The notes under the pieces are model-generated. The model saw nothing but the letters and a program-made list of their open reading frames with translations, did not search any database and was not told where the DNA came from. Source: Rebecca billardiae RCC1528 (taxonomy: Eukaryota; Haptophyta). Taken from it: a stretch of DNA of 64,000 bases. The stretch's first letter is position 1; every line of letters begins with the position of its first letter. Location of the stretch: assembly GCA_965240325.2 (NCBI GenBank), contig OZ251243.1:62001-126000 (forward strand), read 5' to 3'. A program made the translations under genes and the position numbers. Positions 11,196-22,488 of the stretch are shown here, one piece after another.

Positions 11196-12923
11196 ATGGC
11201 CATGTCCACGCCCCACCAGCCATCACTCAGAAAGAACAACGACGAGATCGCGCTCGCGAGCCTCGAGACCGCGCACGCGCCGGATGGCCTGCGTGCTGCC
11301 CTCGACCACGAGACGCCCTGCAGCCCGCACAAGCGCGCCCGCCTCGCGCCGCCCGACGACGCGGCGCCGCGCTCGCTCGTGAAGGCGGAGGCGGCCAAGC
11401 CCGAGCCGCCCGCGCTCGCGCGGCGGTGCACCTCGACCGAGCTCGAGACGGACAGCTCGAGCGGCGGCTGCGTGGCGAGCGCCCCCTCCCGCCCGCCCGC
11501 CGCCCCGCCCACCGCGTGGACCGCGTGGAAGTTCGAGTGCGCAGAGGCCGAGTGCGCGCACGAGGACGACGACGCGCTCACCGAGGTGAGCGAGGACGAG
11601 GCGGAGGCGGCGGCGGAGGAGGAGCGCGTGCAGGCGCGGCCGCCGCGGCCGGAGCAGCAGCCACCGCCGCCGCACTCGGCGGGCCGCGCCGCGGGCGGCG
11701 GCGCCGCCGCCATCCTCGCCGTCGTCTCCGAGCTGGACGGCTTTGACGCGGCCGCGCACGACTCGGAGCTCGTCACCGCCGTGCTCGCGGACAGCGAGGA
11801 CGACGGCATCGAGGAGCTCGACGAGGACGAGTACGCGGCGCGGCCGGCCGGGCCGCTCCCGCCGCCCGCGCCGCCGCCCGCGCCGCCGCCCGCGCCTTCC
11901 GCCGCTCAGCGCGAGCCGCCGCCGCGCGCGTGCGCGTGCGCGGAGTGCGCGGCGCGCGTGCCACAGCTCGAGCGCGAGCTGCGGTGCGCGCGGGAGCAGG
12001 TGGCCGCGCTGCTGCGGAGGCTGACGGACGAGCGCTACGCGTACATTGAGGAGAGCCGCGCGCTGACGGAGGAGCGGCGGGATCGGCAGACGGAGGCTGC
12101 CCTCGCCGACAAGATCAAGAAGGCCGCGATCGCGTACAAGGGCATGTACGAGCAGGCCTCGCTCAGTCTGAGCAGCACGCAGCTGCAGCTCGAGGCCGCG
12201 CACGTCGCGCTGGCGGCGGAGCGGCAGAAGGCGGAGCAGCGCGCGCAGCGGAAGGCGCGCACGCGCGAGCTGGACATCAAGCTGCAGGGCAGCATGCGCG
12301 CGATGCTCCACTCGTACCAGGACCTGGTGACCGAGCTGCGCACGGGCGACGACGCGTCGGCCGGCGCTCGGCGCGAGGAGGCGCGCGCGCCGCCGCCCGC
12401 CCGCCGCGAGTCGCCGCGGCCGCAGCTGCAGCCGGTCGCGCCCGCCCCGGGGCCCGCCCCGCCCTTCCCACCGGGCAGCGCCGCCCCCGGCTGGCGGGGC
12501 CCCGCGCCCGGCGGCGCGCCGAACGGCGGCGGCGGTTCGCAGCCGCCGCTCGGCCTCCGGCAGCCCCCTACCCCGCACAGCTCCGCCACCCACGGCCACG
12601 CCGCGCCCGGAGGCGCTCCGCCCGCCGCGCCCAGCCCCGAGCTGCAGCCGCCCGGCGCGCGCGCGCCCAGCCCGGCTGCCCCCGCCGGGCCCGGCAGCGC
12701 GCCGAACGGCGGCGCGGCGGAGCAGGCGCCGAACCCCGGGCGCGGCGCGCCGAGCCCCGCTGGCTTCTTCGCCTGGGCCAGCCAAGCAGCCATCGACGCG
12801 CGGGCGGCGCAGCGGCAGCACGGAGGGGCGGCGGCCGCGGCCCCGCTGGCATCAGTAGCAGGCAAGAATGCCGACGGTCAGCACCTCTGCACGACCGCCG
12901 CCACCGCAGGCGATGGTCACTAA
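11196..12923 (+). CDS. hypothetical coiled-coil protein with proline-rich tail
   Basis: A 575-residue single-exon protein from the ATG at 11196 (MAMSTPHQPSLRKNN). The frame is open further upstream to 11049, but that part abuts the foldback element. Features: a basic/proline N-terminus with a nuclear-localisation-like HKRAR; acidic stretches (EDDDALTEVSEDEAEAA; DSEDDGIEELDEDEY); a Cys cluster ACACAECAARV; and a 12 kb-region coiled coil (ERELRCAREQVAALLRRLTD, then ALADKIKKAAIAYKGMYEQA, about 11950-12340). The C-terminal third is Pro/Gly/Ala-rich. No catalytic domain is recognised. The mix of acidic low complexity and a coiled coil suggests a nuclear scaffold or regulator, but that is only a guess. 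Confidence 0.65.
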   Translation: MAMSTPHQPSLRKNNDEIALASLETAHAPDGLRAALDHETPCSPHKRARLAPPDDAAPRSLVKAEAAKPEPPALARRCTSTELETDSSSGGCVASAPSRPPAAPPTAWTAWKFECAEAECAHEDDDALTEVSEDEAEAAAEEERVQARPPRPEQQPPPPHSAGRAAGGGAAAILAVVSELDGFDAAAHDSELVTAVLADSEDDGIEELDEDEYAARPAGPLPPPAPPPAPPPAPSAAQREPPPRACACAECAARVPQLERELRCAREQVAALLRRLTDERYAYIEESRALTEERRDRQTEAALADKIKKAAIAYKGMYEQASLSLSSTQLQLEAAHVALAAERQKAEQRAQRKARTRELDIKLQGSMRAMLHSYQDLVTELRTGDDASAGARREEARAPPPARRESPRPQLQPVAPAPGPAPPFPPGSAAPGWRGPAPGGAPNGGGGSQPPLGLRQPPTPHSSATHGHAAPGGAPPAAPSPELQPPGARAPSPAAPAGPGSAPNGGAAEQAPNPGRGAPSPAGFFAWASQAAIDARAAQRQHGGAAAAAPLASVAGKNADGQHLCTTAATAGDGH

Positions 12924-13316
12924 CCGTAGTCGATCTGCGCTTATATACCATACCGCGATACATATCCGATCAGTCATGGCACATATGCTGTCCATATGTG
13001 ATTCTCGTCAGGGCGGTCATCCGTAATTAGGCGCTGCTGCTGCGGCGGAACTCCGCATAGTGATGTCAATCCGACAATCGGCGGCTATATACTGCGACGC
13101 GCGATATAGCTGCTGTATAGTTATAGGCCGTGATCGTCCGCCACCTCAGCAGATCTGATACTCTGAGTGATATGGCGGCGGCCAGCGTGTCGACCTGTAC
13201 GCAGCACTTCGGAATCCAAGGCCGCCGGGCGCGTCGTCAGCCGCGGCCGGCCTTTATATTTCGTTCCGCATTATTATTGCAGCATCGCCATCCTCGTCGC
13301 CGTCAAGCATACGTCG
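12924..13316. other. intergenic between convergent genes
   Basis: Lower-GC stretch holding the 3' ends of the coiled-coil gene and the DnaJ-X gene. No further feature is seen. Confidence 0.5.
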
Positions 13317-16300
13317 TCATGCGCCGGGGTTGGAGTCGAGCACGAGGCGCACGAGGTCGGCCTTCTCGACCGCGCCCGAGCCGTCGACGCCGCGCTCCCT
13401 GAGCACGGCCTTGAGCTCCTTGGCCGGGAGCGCGCTCGCCTCCGCCTCGCCGTACGCGCGCGCGCCCGCCGCGCCCGCGCCCGAGCCGCTGCCGCCCGCG
13501 GCCGGCGTCGGGCCGGCGCCGGCGCCGTCCGCGCCCGCGTGCTCCCACGGCGCGCCGCCGGCGCCCGCGCCCGCGCCGTCGTCCGAGGCCGAGGGCCCCG
13601 GCGCGCCCTGCCCCATGCTCTGCCCCATCATCTCGTTCATCGCCGAGCGCATGCCCGCGGTGCGCGAGGCGGGCGGCACCGCCTCCGTGAGGATGTCGGC
13701 GAGCGCGGCGAGGCCGAGCGCGCGCCGCCTGCGTGCCTCCTTTGGCACCGCCGAGTCTGAGAGCAGCTTCTTGCACGAGTGGCGCAGCGTCTTCTCGATG
13801 TCGAGCACGGACATGTCCCACAGCAGCTCGAGGAAGTCGCCCATCGACGCGGCGCCGCGCGCCTCCTTGAGCTTCTCCAGCTCGGAGAGCAGCGCGCGCA
13901 GCTCGGCGTCGAGCGGCAGCGGCGCCTCCACGCCGCGCACCGTGAGCGTGCCGGACGCGTAGTCAACCGCCTCGACGATCACGCGGCTGTTGCCGTCGCG
14001 CGCGCACGCGGGCGCGCGCTGCGTGAGCGCCGCGTACAGCGCGGCCTCGAGCTCGGCCATGCGCACGAGCTCGTCGCCGCGCTTCGCGCCGGCGCCGCCG
14101 CCGGCGGCGGCGGCGGCAGCAGGCGCCGAGGCGGCGGCGGCGGACGCGGACGCGGACGCGCCGGCGGCGGCGGCGCTGGCCGCAGCGTCGCTGCTCGGCC
14201 CGGCGGCGCCGGCACGCCCCGGAGCCGCGGCCGAGCCCGCGGCCGGTGGCGGTGCGGATGCGCGCACGCCCCCCGGCGGCACCGGCTGCTCGGCGGCGCC
14301 GCCGCCCGCGCCGCGCGCCGCCGCGCCGCGCGCCCTCGGCCCGCCGCGCCCGCGCTTGCTGCCGCCGCCGAGCGCGGGCGGCTCCCGGCGCAGCACGTGC
14401 ACGGCCTCGGCCACGTCCGCCTGCGCGGCGTGGCCCTGCTCGCGCTGCACCTGCTGGTTCGCCTTGTACGCGCGCAGCATCGACTTCACCGCGCGCGCGC
14501 GCGTCTGCGCGATGTGGTACTTCTGCTGCATGTTGGCCACGTGCCCCTTCAGCCCGAGGTCCGCCTTGTTCTGCGCACGCGCCGCAGGGCGGCGGGGGCG
14601 AGGGTCGGCGCGCACGCGCGCGCAGCGGGGCGTCAGCGGGGGGCGGCGCGGGCGCGGCGGTGCGCGCGGGCGGTGCGCGCACCTGGTACCCCAGGAACTG
14701 CCCCGCCTTGCTGCGGTACACGCCGGCGATCACGAGCGTGAGCTGCCGCCCGAACTCGGAGGTGGTGAGCTCCGCGCCCTTCTCGGCCGCGGCGGTGCGG
14801 AAGGCGGCCTCGTCGCCGTCCACAAACGGCGCGAGGAAGTGCGCGAGGGAGACGGCGCACGTCACCTCGCGCTTGAGCTGCTTGTGCTCCAGGTACTCGG
14901 GGCTCACCTCCTCCTGCTCCTGCTGCATCAGCGTCGCCAGCTGCAGCTCGCCCACGAACTGGCGGCGGCAGGCGGCAGGCGGCAGGCGGCAGGCGGCAGG
15001 CGGCAGGCGGCAGGCGGCAGGCGGCAGGCGGCAGGGGACGGGGGGCGTCAGCGGCGGCGGCGGGCGGAGGGGCGCACCGCACGCGCACGGGCGGCGGCGC
15101 GGCGCGTCCGCCTGCACGCCTGCACACGGCCCACCCCGCACCTGCTCGAACTGCTCCGAGCCGAAGATCATCGAGTAGAACGTGGCCGGGTCCATGAAGC
15201 TCACCTCCTGCACGCCGTCCTTGCCCGCGCGGTCGTACTTTGCGCGCAGCTCCTCGTTGCCCAGCACCTGGTACGCCTCGCCCAGCTGCTGGAAGCGCTC
15301 CTTGGCGCCCGGGTTGTTCGGGTTCTTGTCCGGGTGCAGCCGCCGCGCCTGCGTGTAGTACGCCTTCTTGATCTCCGAGCTGCTCGCGCCCGGGGACACG
15401 CCTGGGGGCGCGCAGGGCGCAGGGCACACAGGGCGCGCAGGACACGCAAGGCGCACAGGGCGCGCAAGGGGCACCGGGGGGCGCGGCGGCGTGAGGCGGC
15501 GTGTGCGTGTGCGCGCGCGGTGTGTGCGTGGCGGCGTGCGCTCCGCTTCAGATGCCAATAGTCATAGTGTGTGAGCGTCTCTCTGCAGCGGCGGTGGAGC
15601 CCTGGGCATTGCAGATTCTCAGATCCTCAGCAGCGGACACGCGCCCCGCCCCGCCCCGCCCCGCGCAGAGCAAAGCACAAGCGCAAAGCGCCGCACCGAG
15701 GGCGTCGTAGTACGCCGTGTCCTTCACGCTGGCGCCCGAGCTGCCCGCGCCGCCCGCGCCGGACGAGCCGCCCCCCTGCGCGCCGGGTTGCGCGGGCGTG
15801 CCACCGTGCAGCAGTCCCTTCTCGTCGACCGCGCCCACCTTGTCCGCCTCCGCCTGCGCGCGCGGCGCGCGGCGGCGCGCGCGGCGGGGCGGCGTGTCGG
15901 ACGAGGGCGCGCGCGCGCGGAGGGGGGGGCGGCGCGTCCGGCGCGCGGCGCTGCGTGCGCGTGCCTGCAGGCTGTAGTAGAACCAGCGCGCGCTCTCGTC
16001 GTCCCACTGCATGCCCTTGTGCTTCGAGACGACGGCGCGCGGCGTGTTGGCGACGCCGCGGCCGAGCTGCACCACGCCGGACATGACGCCGAAGATGGGC
16101 ACCACGACCACCGCCGCGACGCCTGCGCCGCCGCGGCGGAGCAAGCCGCGGCACGCGCGCGCAGCACGCGACGTCCAGATCAGGACCCGCCGAGTGCGCA
16201 CGCGCTGCGCGGCGCGCGCGGCGGGCGGCGTGTGCGCGCGGCGCGGGGCTCACCAGCGCCGAGGCCTTTGGCAAAGCCCTTCGCACCCTCCATCTTCGCG

Positions 16301-16518
16301 CCCATGATCGGCGCGGCGACCAGCGAGCCCACGCCGACCGCGACGCCCGTGAGCACGTTGCGCACGCACTGGCCCGTGCCCGCCACCGCGTTCTTGGGCG
16401 ACTTGAGCGCGAAGAGCTGGCCGAGGTCGAGCGAGGGCTCGTCGTCCGCCGCATCCTCCGCGGCGGGCGCGCCCGTGTACGTGATCTGCGGCAGCGCTCG
16501 GGCCTGAGGCGCCGCCAT
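13317..16518 (-). CDS. DnaJ/DnaJ-X domain co-chaperone, six exons
   Basis: Exons on the minus strand: 16518-16254, 16122-15965, 15853-15697, 15401-15142, 14958-14683, 14570-13317 (789 residues). All junctions keep frame. Four introns are GT-AG; that between 15965 and 15853 uses GC-AG. Order: Gly/Ala-rich N-terminal segment (GVAVGVGSLVAAPIMGAK, GRGVANTPRAV), then a J domain (DTAYYDALG split from VSPGASSSEIKKAYY by intron 3; HPDKNP; LRAKYDRAG), then a DnaJ-X domain (FVGELQLATLM; FLELLWDMSVLDIEKTLRHS). A basic Ala/Pro-rich insert sits between the DnaJ-X halves. The tail ELKAVLRERGVDGSGAVEKADL resembles a SAP-like helix-turn-helix. The family stimulates Hsp70 ATPase through the HPD motif. An upstream in-frame ATG at 16632 would add 38 residues. 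Intron positions are inferred from continuity with the family pattern. Confidence 0.88.
14961..15035. repeat. 7-bp tandem repeat (GGCGGCA)n inside a DnaJ-X intron
   Basis: About ten copies of a 7-bp unit lie in intron 15141-14959, right at the 3' splice acceptor. Seven is not a multiple of three, yet the whole intron is 183 bp (61 codons) with no stop, so the reading frame passes through it. Confidence 0.85.
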
Positions 16519-16895
16519 CTCCGCGTGCGCCGAGAGCGGAGGCCGAGGGACTCCCGCCAGCAGGGGGCGCGCTTGCTGCCGCCTCCACCTGACCGTCGCG
16601 TTCCGGAAAAGTACTGCCGAGTGCCGGATCATTCATCTTCCCCCGGACTGGTTAGAAGCTTGTGAGCAAGTCAAGTGAATCATCATCACGGCTACTCCCA
16701 ACTTTCAACCCACTTGCCTATGTGCGTTTGGAAACCGATTGGTCATTCGCTGTCCTAGACATAGCGCGTGCGTATCTCGCGGTTGAGATCTCAAGGCCGG
16801 GTAAATTTGGCCTAGGCGGGCACTGGTGACAACCCAAATTGCCGCGTGACGGACGTCGTCGCCGCAGCGCGCATCTCAGCCGTGCGCGCGCCACC
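16519..16895. promoter_or_regulatory. divergent promoter region between DnaJ-X and DUF1622 genes
   Basis: 377 bp between oppositely oriented start codons, with locally lower GC around 16640-16810. It should carry both promoters; no specific site is recognised. Confidence 0.45.
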
Positions 16896-17399
16896 ATGCC
16901 GCTGGGGGCAAAGCTGCTGTGTGGCCTCCTGCGCTGCGTGCCAGCCGCGCCGCTCGAGCCGGTGCACGCGCACTCGGAGCATCACCAGGACTGGCGCGAG
17001 TTCATCGAGAATGGCGTGAGCTTCACCAACCTCGCCGGCGCGACGCTGCTGATTGGGCAGGTCGTGATCTCGGCGGTCAACACGCTGCGGCTCATCAGCA
17101 CCAGCGTCTTTGGCGGCAGCGCGACGATGATCTGCCCGATCAACCGCGAGTTCGCCGGGAAGCAGGTGACCGTCACGGCGATCCGCGCCTGCCTCGGCTC
17201 GACCATTGCGTACGCGCTGCAGCTCCTCGTCGTCGCGGACGTCCTCGACACGATGGCCGAGCCCGTCCACCTGATCGAGCTCGAGACGATCCTCAAGCTG
17301 ATGCTCATCTGCGGGCTGCGCGAGGCGCTCGCGTTTGTGATGGAGAAGGAGGTCTCGCACCTCATGCACACGATGCACGCCAAAGACGCGGCGCGATGA
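16896..17399 (+). CDS. DUF1622-like small membrane protein
   Basis: A 167-residue single-exon protein. The start at 16896 has a perfect GCCACCATG context, preferable to the ATG at 16839. An N-terminal hydrophobic segment (MPLGAKLLCGLLRCVPAAP) may be a signal peptide. Three further hydrophobic stretches follow: NLAGATLLIGQVVISAVNTL, STIAYALQLLVVADVLDTM, and LKLMLICGLREALAFVMEKE. The pattern of a long helix ending in LLVVADVLDT followed by an LR..L.F.MEKE ending is that of DUF1622, a family of uncharacterised bacterial and algal membrane proteins. No enzymatic motif is visible. Function is unknown. Confidence 0.75.
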   Translation: MPLGAKLLCGLLRCVPAAPLEPVHAHSEHHQDWREFIENGVSFTNLAGATLLIGQVVISAVNTLRLISTSVFGGSATMICPINREFAGKQVTVTAIRACLGSTIAYALQLLVVADVLDTMAEPVHLIELETILKLMLICGLREALAFVMEKEVSHLMHTMHAKDAAR

Positions 17400-18343
17400 C
17401 TATTGGCAGTGTCAAGTGCCGCGGCCCGATCGGGCGATCGAGTCCCGCCAGGCGCCACGGCGCCACGCGCGCCTCTGCTCCGGGCCGACTCCGTCACGAT
17501 TCGCGCACAGGTCGCCCACTCGCCTGTTACGGCGCGGTGAATCTATGCTATTAACGCAGTAGTGCTGTAGTAGCAGTTGTGGCAGCGTGGAAGAAGTCGC
17601 CGCAGGGCTGCATCGCAGGGCGCCGCGGCGGGGCCGGGCCCCGCGGGCGGCGGCCTGCCGAGGGCGAGTGCCGGCCGGCGCGGTCGCGCGGGACGGCGGG
17701 TCGCGGCGGCCCGGCGGGTCGGCGGCCCGCCGGCCGCCCCGCCGACCGGGCAGTCGCCGTCACTCGTCAGCCCGGCCCGGGTGCCCCCGGGTGCCCGGAC
17801 CCGGGGCCGGGTCACTCCGGTTCACGACAGGGACGCGGACCGTGCGTGTCAGTGTGACCGGTGGCGGCGGGCGGTGGCCGGTCCGCCCGGCCTCGGGCTC
17901 GGCGGCCCGCCTCACCGACACCGGTCTCACCCGCCCGGCCCGCGGGCGGCGCCGGGGCCGCCGGTCCCGCTGCCTAGCCTCTGAGGTCGCGGCATCAGGC
18001 CGCGGCCGCCCGCTGAGCCTGCGCCTGCAGCGCGACTCAGCAGCATTGAAGCGCTACGCGGTACGCCGCCGGCGGTGGACCGTACCGTGTCCGTTATTGA
18101 CGCATCATGAAGCCTGTCCGACGCGCCGAGGAGCCAGTACGCATTCTGTACGCAATAGCGTGCGCTCAGTAGGCGGTCGGCGGATGCACGGAAATGCCAG
18201 TGCACACTGGCACCGTGCTGCAAAGGCGGCCGAGTAGAAGAAAGAAGGCCAGGACGAAATAATGCCTGACGCCCCACCGTAGTGCCGGCCCACGGTGCCG
18301 CACGGTCGGTGCCCAGGCAGCGCCGCAGCCGCTTCATTCCGGA
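17400..18343. other. intergenic between convergent genes
   Basis: Nearly 1 kb without a credible gene. It includes a very GC-rich Pro/Gly/Arg-coding-looking stretch at about 17590-17990 whose open frames in all directions are a composition artefact. Confidence 0.5.
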
Positions 18344-18374
18344 TCAATGCCCCTCCTCGTCCTCCTCCGCCTCA

Positions 18375-18407
<33 letters not shown>

Positions 18408-20612
18408 TCGCCCTCCGACTCTGCGCCCGACTCGGGCTCGATGGCGCGCCGGGGCGCGTGCACGGCAATGTCGAGCGCCTGCTGCGCGTCCGCGCCCACG
18501 TACGCCGAGCAGAGCACGCGCACCTCCAGCCGCCACGCGCCCGGCGAGCTCGGCGCCTGCGGCGCGCGCGGGCCGGGCGCGCGCGCGCGGGCCGCGTCAG
18601 CGGCGGCGGCGCGGCGCAGGCATGTGCGTGCGCGCGCGCGCGCGCGCCCGCACCTTGACCACCCACTGGGCGCGCGCGCACTCGAGAGCGCGCGGCGCGC
18701 CCCAGTCGTCGGCTGCCGCCTCCTCGCGCGCGTGCACGAGCTCGGGGCTCGCCATGCCGAGCAGCGCGCCGCGCCTGTCCGCCAGCAGCGCCACCCAGCC
18801 CTCCGCCACGCGCGCGCGCAGCAGCGGGCAGTGCGCCTCGCGACCCAGCCGCGCGCGCGGCGCGCGGCGCGTGACGCGCAGGAGGGCGCGGACGGTGACG
18901 ACGTCGGCGCACTCGACGCGCTCCTCGTCCTGCACCTCCACCTCCACCTCGAGCGCCGTGCGCGGGAAGCCGCGCAGGAACTCGAGCGCGTCCTCCTGCT
19001 GCGCGCGCCCGAGCCCGGCCGCGCCCAGCGCGGCGCGCGCGCCCGCGAGGGGCGCGGCGCACAGCGCGCGCAGCCCGCGCTCGGCGCCGCCGCCGCCCGC
19101 GGCGGGCGCGGGCGCGGCGCCCTGCGCGGGCGCAGCGCCGCCCGCCTTGGCGCGCTTCTTCGCGGACGACTTGCCCTTCTTCGCGCCGCCCGGGCGGGGC
19201 GCGCCCGCCGCCGCGGCCGCGGCCGCCGCGCCGCCGCCCTCGGCGGCGCCGCCGTCCGCGCCGTCCGCGTCGCCGGCCGCGGTCGGAGCGCGCAGCGCGC
19301 GCGCCTCGGCGGCGCCGACGTGCGGCAGCTGGAGCAGCTCGGCGTCGGCGGGCTCGCCGTGCGCGTCGAAGAGCTCCGCCTGCTTCAGCACCCGGCTCGC
19401 GTGCACCAGCCGGCCCACCGCCTCCACCGCGCCCACGCCGCCGCCGCCCGGCTGGGAGGCGCCGCCCCTGCCGGCCGCGCGGCCGCCGCGCGCCGCGCGG
19501 CCGCCCTGCCCGGCGCCCGGGTCGGCACGCTGCAGCGCGACGGCGGTGAGCGCGTCGAAGGCGAGCGGCAGCAGCTCGACGAGCAGCCGCTGCGCGCGCT
19601 CCAGCGCCGCGCGCTCCGCGCCGCCGCCCGGCGGCAGCTGCGCGCGGCAGCCGTGCGCCAGCAGCAGCGCGGCCGCGGCGCGGCGCGCGCCGCCGCCGTC
19701 GGCGCCGCCGTCGGCGGAGGGCGGCGAGGCGGCGGGGACGCGCGCGCGCACGCCGGCGGGCAGCCGCGCGCACGCCTCCTCCACCGCGCCGCCGCACTGC
19801 GCCAGCGCGCGCGCCACGCGCGGCAGCCGCGCGAGCGCGGCCGCGACGGTGAGCGCCAGCTCGGGCGCGGCCGCGCTCGGCGCGCGCACCGCGCGCCACG
19901 CGCCCGACGCGGCGAGCGCGGCCGCGAGGTCGGCGCGGTCGCGCTGCGCGTCGGAGGGCGCGAGCAGCCGCATCGCGCACAGCGGCAGCGCGAGCACCAG
20001 CGCGAGCATCCCCGCCAGCGTGCCCAGCGGCGCGCCCTCGCGGTCGAGCAGCCAAGCCGGCAGTGAGACGCCGAGCGTCTGGCCGTTGTACCCGTCCGGG
20101 TGGCCGTAGCGCTCGTAGTTGGCGCGCGCGACGGGGTCGGTGAGGATGGCGTGCGCGCGCGTGATCTCGAGGAACATACGCCGCGTCTCCGCGTCGTCGC
20201 CCGCCTTGTCCGGGTGGTACCGCCGCGCGAGCCGGCGGTACGCACCCTTCACCTCGTCGAGCGGCGCGCCCTCGTCCACGCCCAGCACCTCGTGCGGCAG
20301 CGCGGAGAGCGGGGCGACGCCCTCGCGCAGCGAGGCGAGGGAGGCGCAGAACGCCGCCCACGCGAGCACGAAGAGCGCGTTGCCCACCGACAGCCGCTGC
20401 CGCCGCTCGCGCGCGAGCACCGCCGCGCGCTTGCGCTCGCACGCGCCGCCGTACTCGCCGCCGCCGCGCGCGCGCGGCGGGAGCGGCGGCGCGCGCGCGG
20501 CGGCGCGCAGCTTGAGCAGGGTCCACGGCACGATCACCACGCCGAGCAGCGCCGCGCCGAACACGCCGGACTCGCCGCCCGCGCCCTCGGCCGACGAGGA
20601 CGACGACGGCAT
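18344..20612 (-). CDS. SEC63: SEC63, J-domain subunit of the ER protein-translocation channel
   Basis: Two exons, 20612-18654 and 18556-18344, joined over a 97-bp GT-AG intron in phase 0 (723 residues). Order: two N-terminal membrane helices (GVFGAALLGVVIVPW; VGNALFVLAWAAFCASLASL), a J domain with the HPD motif (RRYHPDKAGD, about 20209-20225) ending NYERYGHPDGYNGQ as in SEC63, a third helix (GTLAGMLALVLALPLCAM), then the long Sec63/Brl region interrupted by Ala/Gly/Lys-rich inserts. The second exon supplies WRLEVRVLCSAYVGADAQ, matching the family's C-terminal beta-sandwich strand, and an acidic tail with 11 consecutive Asp, typical of SEC63. The family recruits BiP to Sec61 for post-translational import. 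The ATG at 20612 places the first helix correctly. Confidence 0.92.
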
Positions 20613-21684
20613 CGACACTCTTTCGGTCCACCGCGCGGCCACGTGTTGTTCAGCGGAATCAGCGCGCTCGATCTCCGATCTTGAGTCTTGACGGGTTACC
20701 TGGTAGGGCGGCGCAGGTGCGCTGAAGAACTGCGGCAACCGCGCTCGCAACCCTTGGCTCGCAAGTCGTCGCAATTCGCAACGGCGCAAACGCCTTCCTC
20801 CGCTGCGGCTGGCTAGTTCAGACCCGCCGCTCCTTTTGGGAGGCCGCTCCGCGGCCCCGCGGAGCGGCTAGCGATATCCAGTGGAAAAGCGTTTCGGTCT
20901 TCCCGTGCGTGAAATCCGGATTCGCGGAGTTCAGACCGCGTTGAACCTGATTTGCAGGCGGTTTGCCGTGTTCGCCGTCATGCTGGCAGGCATGCTGCCC
21001 GTGCCCATCGCGCCGCGCAGATCGCCGGTACCGCCCGCCCAGATTGTTGGCTGGTGGTGCAGCGCGGTGCGGCGTGGCACATGCTATCTTTGGGTCTCAT
21101 CCGACGGCGATAAGGGCCGCCCACCCCGCCCTGCTCCACTTGTACGTGCACACGGACACAAGGTAGAACGGGCCATGGAACAGTGTGAGACGTGTGGCCG
21201 AAAAAGAGGGCTGGCCCCTCCGCGCTCGCACACGGGTAGCCACTCAGCTCACGGTACACATTGTCCCCCCCCATGCCAGCCACTCAAAAGTGTTGCCCGC
21301 GAAGGTTTTGCGAGGTGCCCGGCCACGCGTACGCGCGGTGCCCCACAGACCGCACTCTGGGACAGAAGCAGTGCGCGGCGAGCGCGAAGGGGGGGAGAGC
21401 ACCGCTCACCAGGTGGAGGCGCCGGCGAAGAGGGATCCACGTCCATCCGACTCGCGCGAGAGCCGCGCGCGCGACCGCCGACGCGTCACAGCCGCGAGCG
21501 CGACGGCGCGTCGGCACGCGGGCGGGCGGCACGCCGAGGCCCTCGTGGCCGGATCTCCTTTCAGGCCCTTGCTGGACTTTCCCAGCCGCTCCGCACGGAG
21601 CAATTTATTGTTCGTGGGTACCACGAAACGGCTGGGTCTGAACCAGCCAGCCGCTGCGGTGGATTGCACTCAAGAGCAGCAGCA
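20613..21684. other. intergenic between divergent SEC63 and DUF1826 genes
   Basis: About 1.1 kb of open but uncharacterised sequence. A GC-rich palindrome, GCCGCTCCGCGG then CCGCGGAGCGGC, lies at 20841-20869. The reading frame of the DUF1826 gene is open back to 20881, but the upstream part has no recognisable domain and a much less biased codon use. Confidence 0.45.
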
Positions 21685-22488
21685 ATGGCGGCGCGATGGC
21701 TCGCGCTCTGGCTGGGTGCGGCGACAACGGTGGCGTGCTCGTCGTACGTGGTCGTGCGCAGCCCGGCCGACGTGGCGCCGACGCTGGCGCGCCCACACGT
21801 CAACGCCGTCCGCCTGAGCGCGCGCGGCGCGCCCGCGCGGCCGCGCGACGCGGCCGCGCGCATCGCCGCAGAGCTGCCGCCGCAGCCGCTCGACGTGCGC
21901 GCGGCCGTGAGCGCGGCCGACGCGCAGGGCAGCGCGGCGCGGTGCGCAGCAGCCATCGACCGCCGCATCCCAGCCCTCCCGCCGTCGGCGCGCCCGGCGG
22001 TCGCGTCTCTCGTGCGGCTGTTTGGCGCGCACGCGCTGCCCGCGCTCGCGCGGCCCGCGCTCGCGCGCGCGCGCGGGCGCGAGCGGGCGACGCTGGCGCT
22101 GCGCTGGCAGTCGTGGGGCGCGTGGGGCGAGGGCCCGCGGTGCTCGCGCTTCCACGAGGACCACGTCGAGCTACGCATGGTCTGCGCGCTCGTGGGCGAG
22201 GGCACGCCCGTCCTCGCCGAGAGGCCGGGGCGGCGCGCGGCCATGGGCCTGGGCGCCGCTCTCCAGCTCGACGCGGACGTGGCGAACGCGCTGGTGTGCG
22301 CGCCGTGGGAGGCGGAGCACGCCGTGCCGCAGGGCGACGTGCTCTTCCTCAAGGGCAGGCGCTGGCGGGACGGGCGCGACGCCGCCGCGCGCGGCGGCGC
22401 CCGGCAGCGCGCAGCCATCCACCGCTCGCCCGCGCCGACCGGTGTGGCGCGCGCGCTCCTCACACTCGACTACGAGTACTGTGAGTAG
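21685..22488 (+). CDS. DUF1826-domain protein
   Basis: A 267-residue single-exon protein from the ATG at 21685 (MAARWLALWLGAATTVACS), which gives a signal-peptide-like start. The C-terminal half has the DUF1826 signature: SRFHEDHVELRMVCALVGEGT, then PQGDVLFLKGRRW, then AIHRSPAPTGVARALLTLDY. The spaced H-x-D and the later HRSP histidine look like a cupin/2-oxoglutarate-oxygenase-type metal site (inference). The family is uncharacterised and found in bacteria and algae. An upstream extension to 20881 is open but lacks support. Confidence 0.8.
   Translation: MAARWLALWLGAATTVACSSYVVVRSPADVAPTLARPHVNAVRLSARGAPARPRDAAARIAAELPPQPLDVRAAVSAADAQGSAARCAAAIDRRIPALPPSARPAVASLVRLFGAHALPALARPALARARGRERATLALRWQSWGAWGEGPRCSRFHEDHVELRMVCALVGEGTPVLAERPGRRAAMGLGAALQLDADVANALVCAPWEAEHAVPQGDVLFLKGRRWRDGRDAAARGGARQRAAIHRSPAPTGVARALLTLDYEYCE

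Noticed and set aside
14960-15040. Possible CRISPR-like array
   Set aside because: The 7-bp units are contiguous without spacers; it is a simple tandem repeat in an intron.
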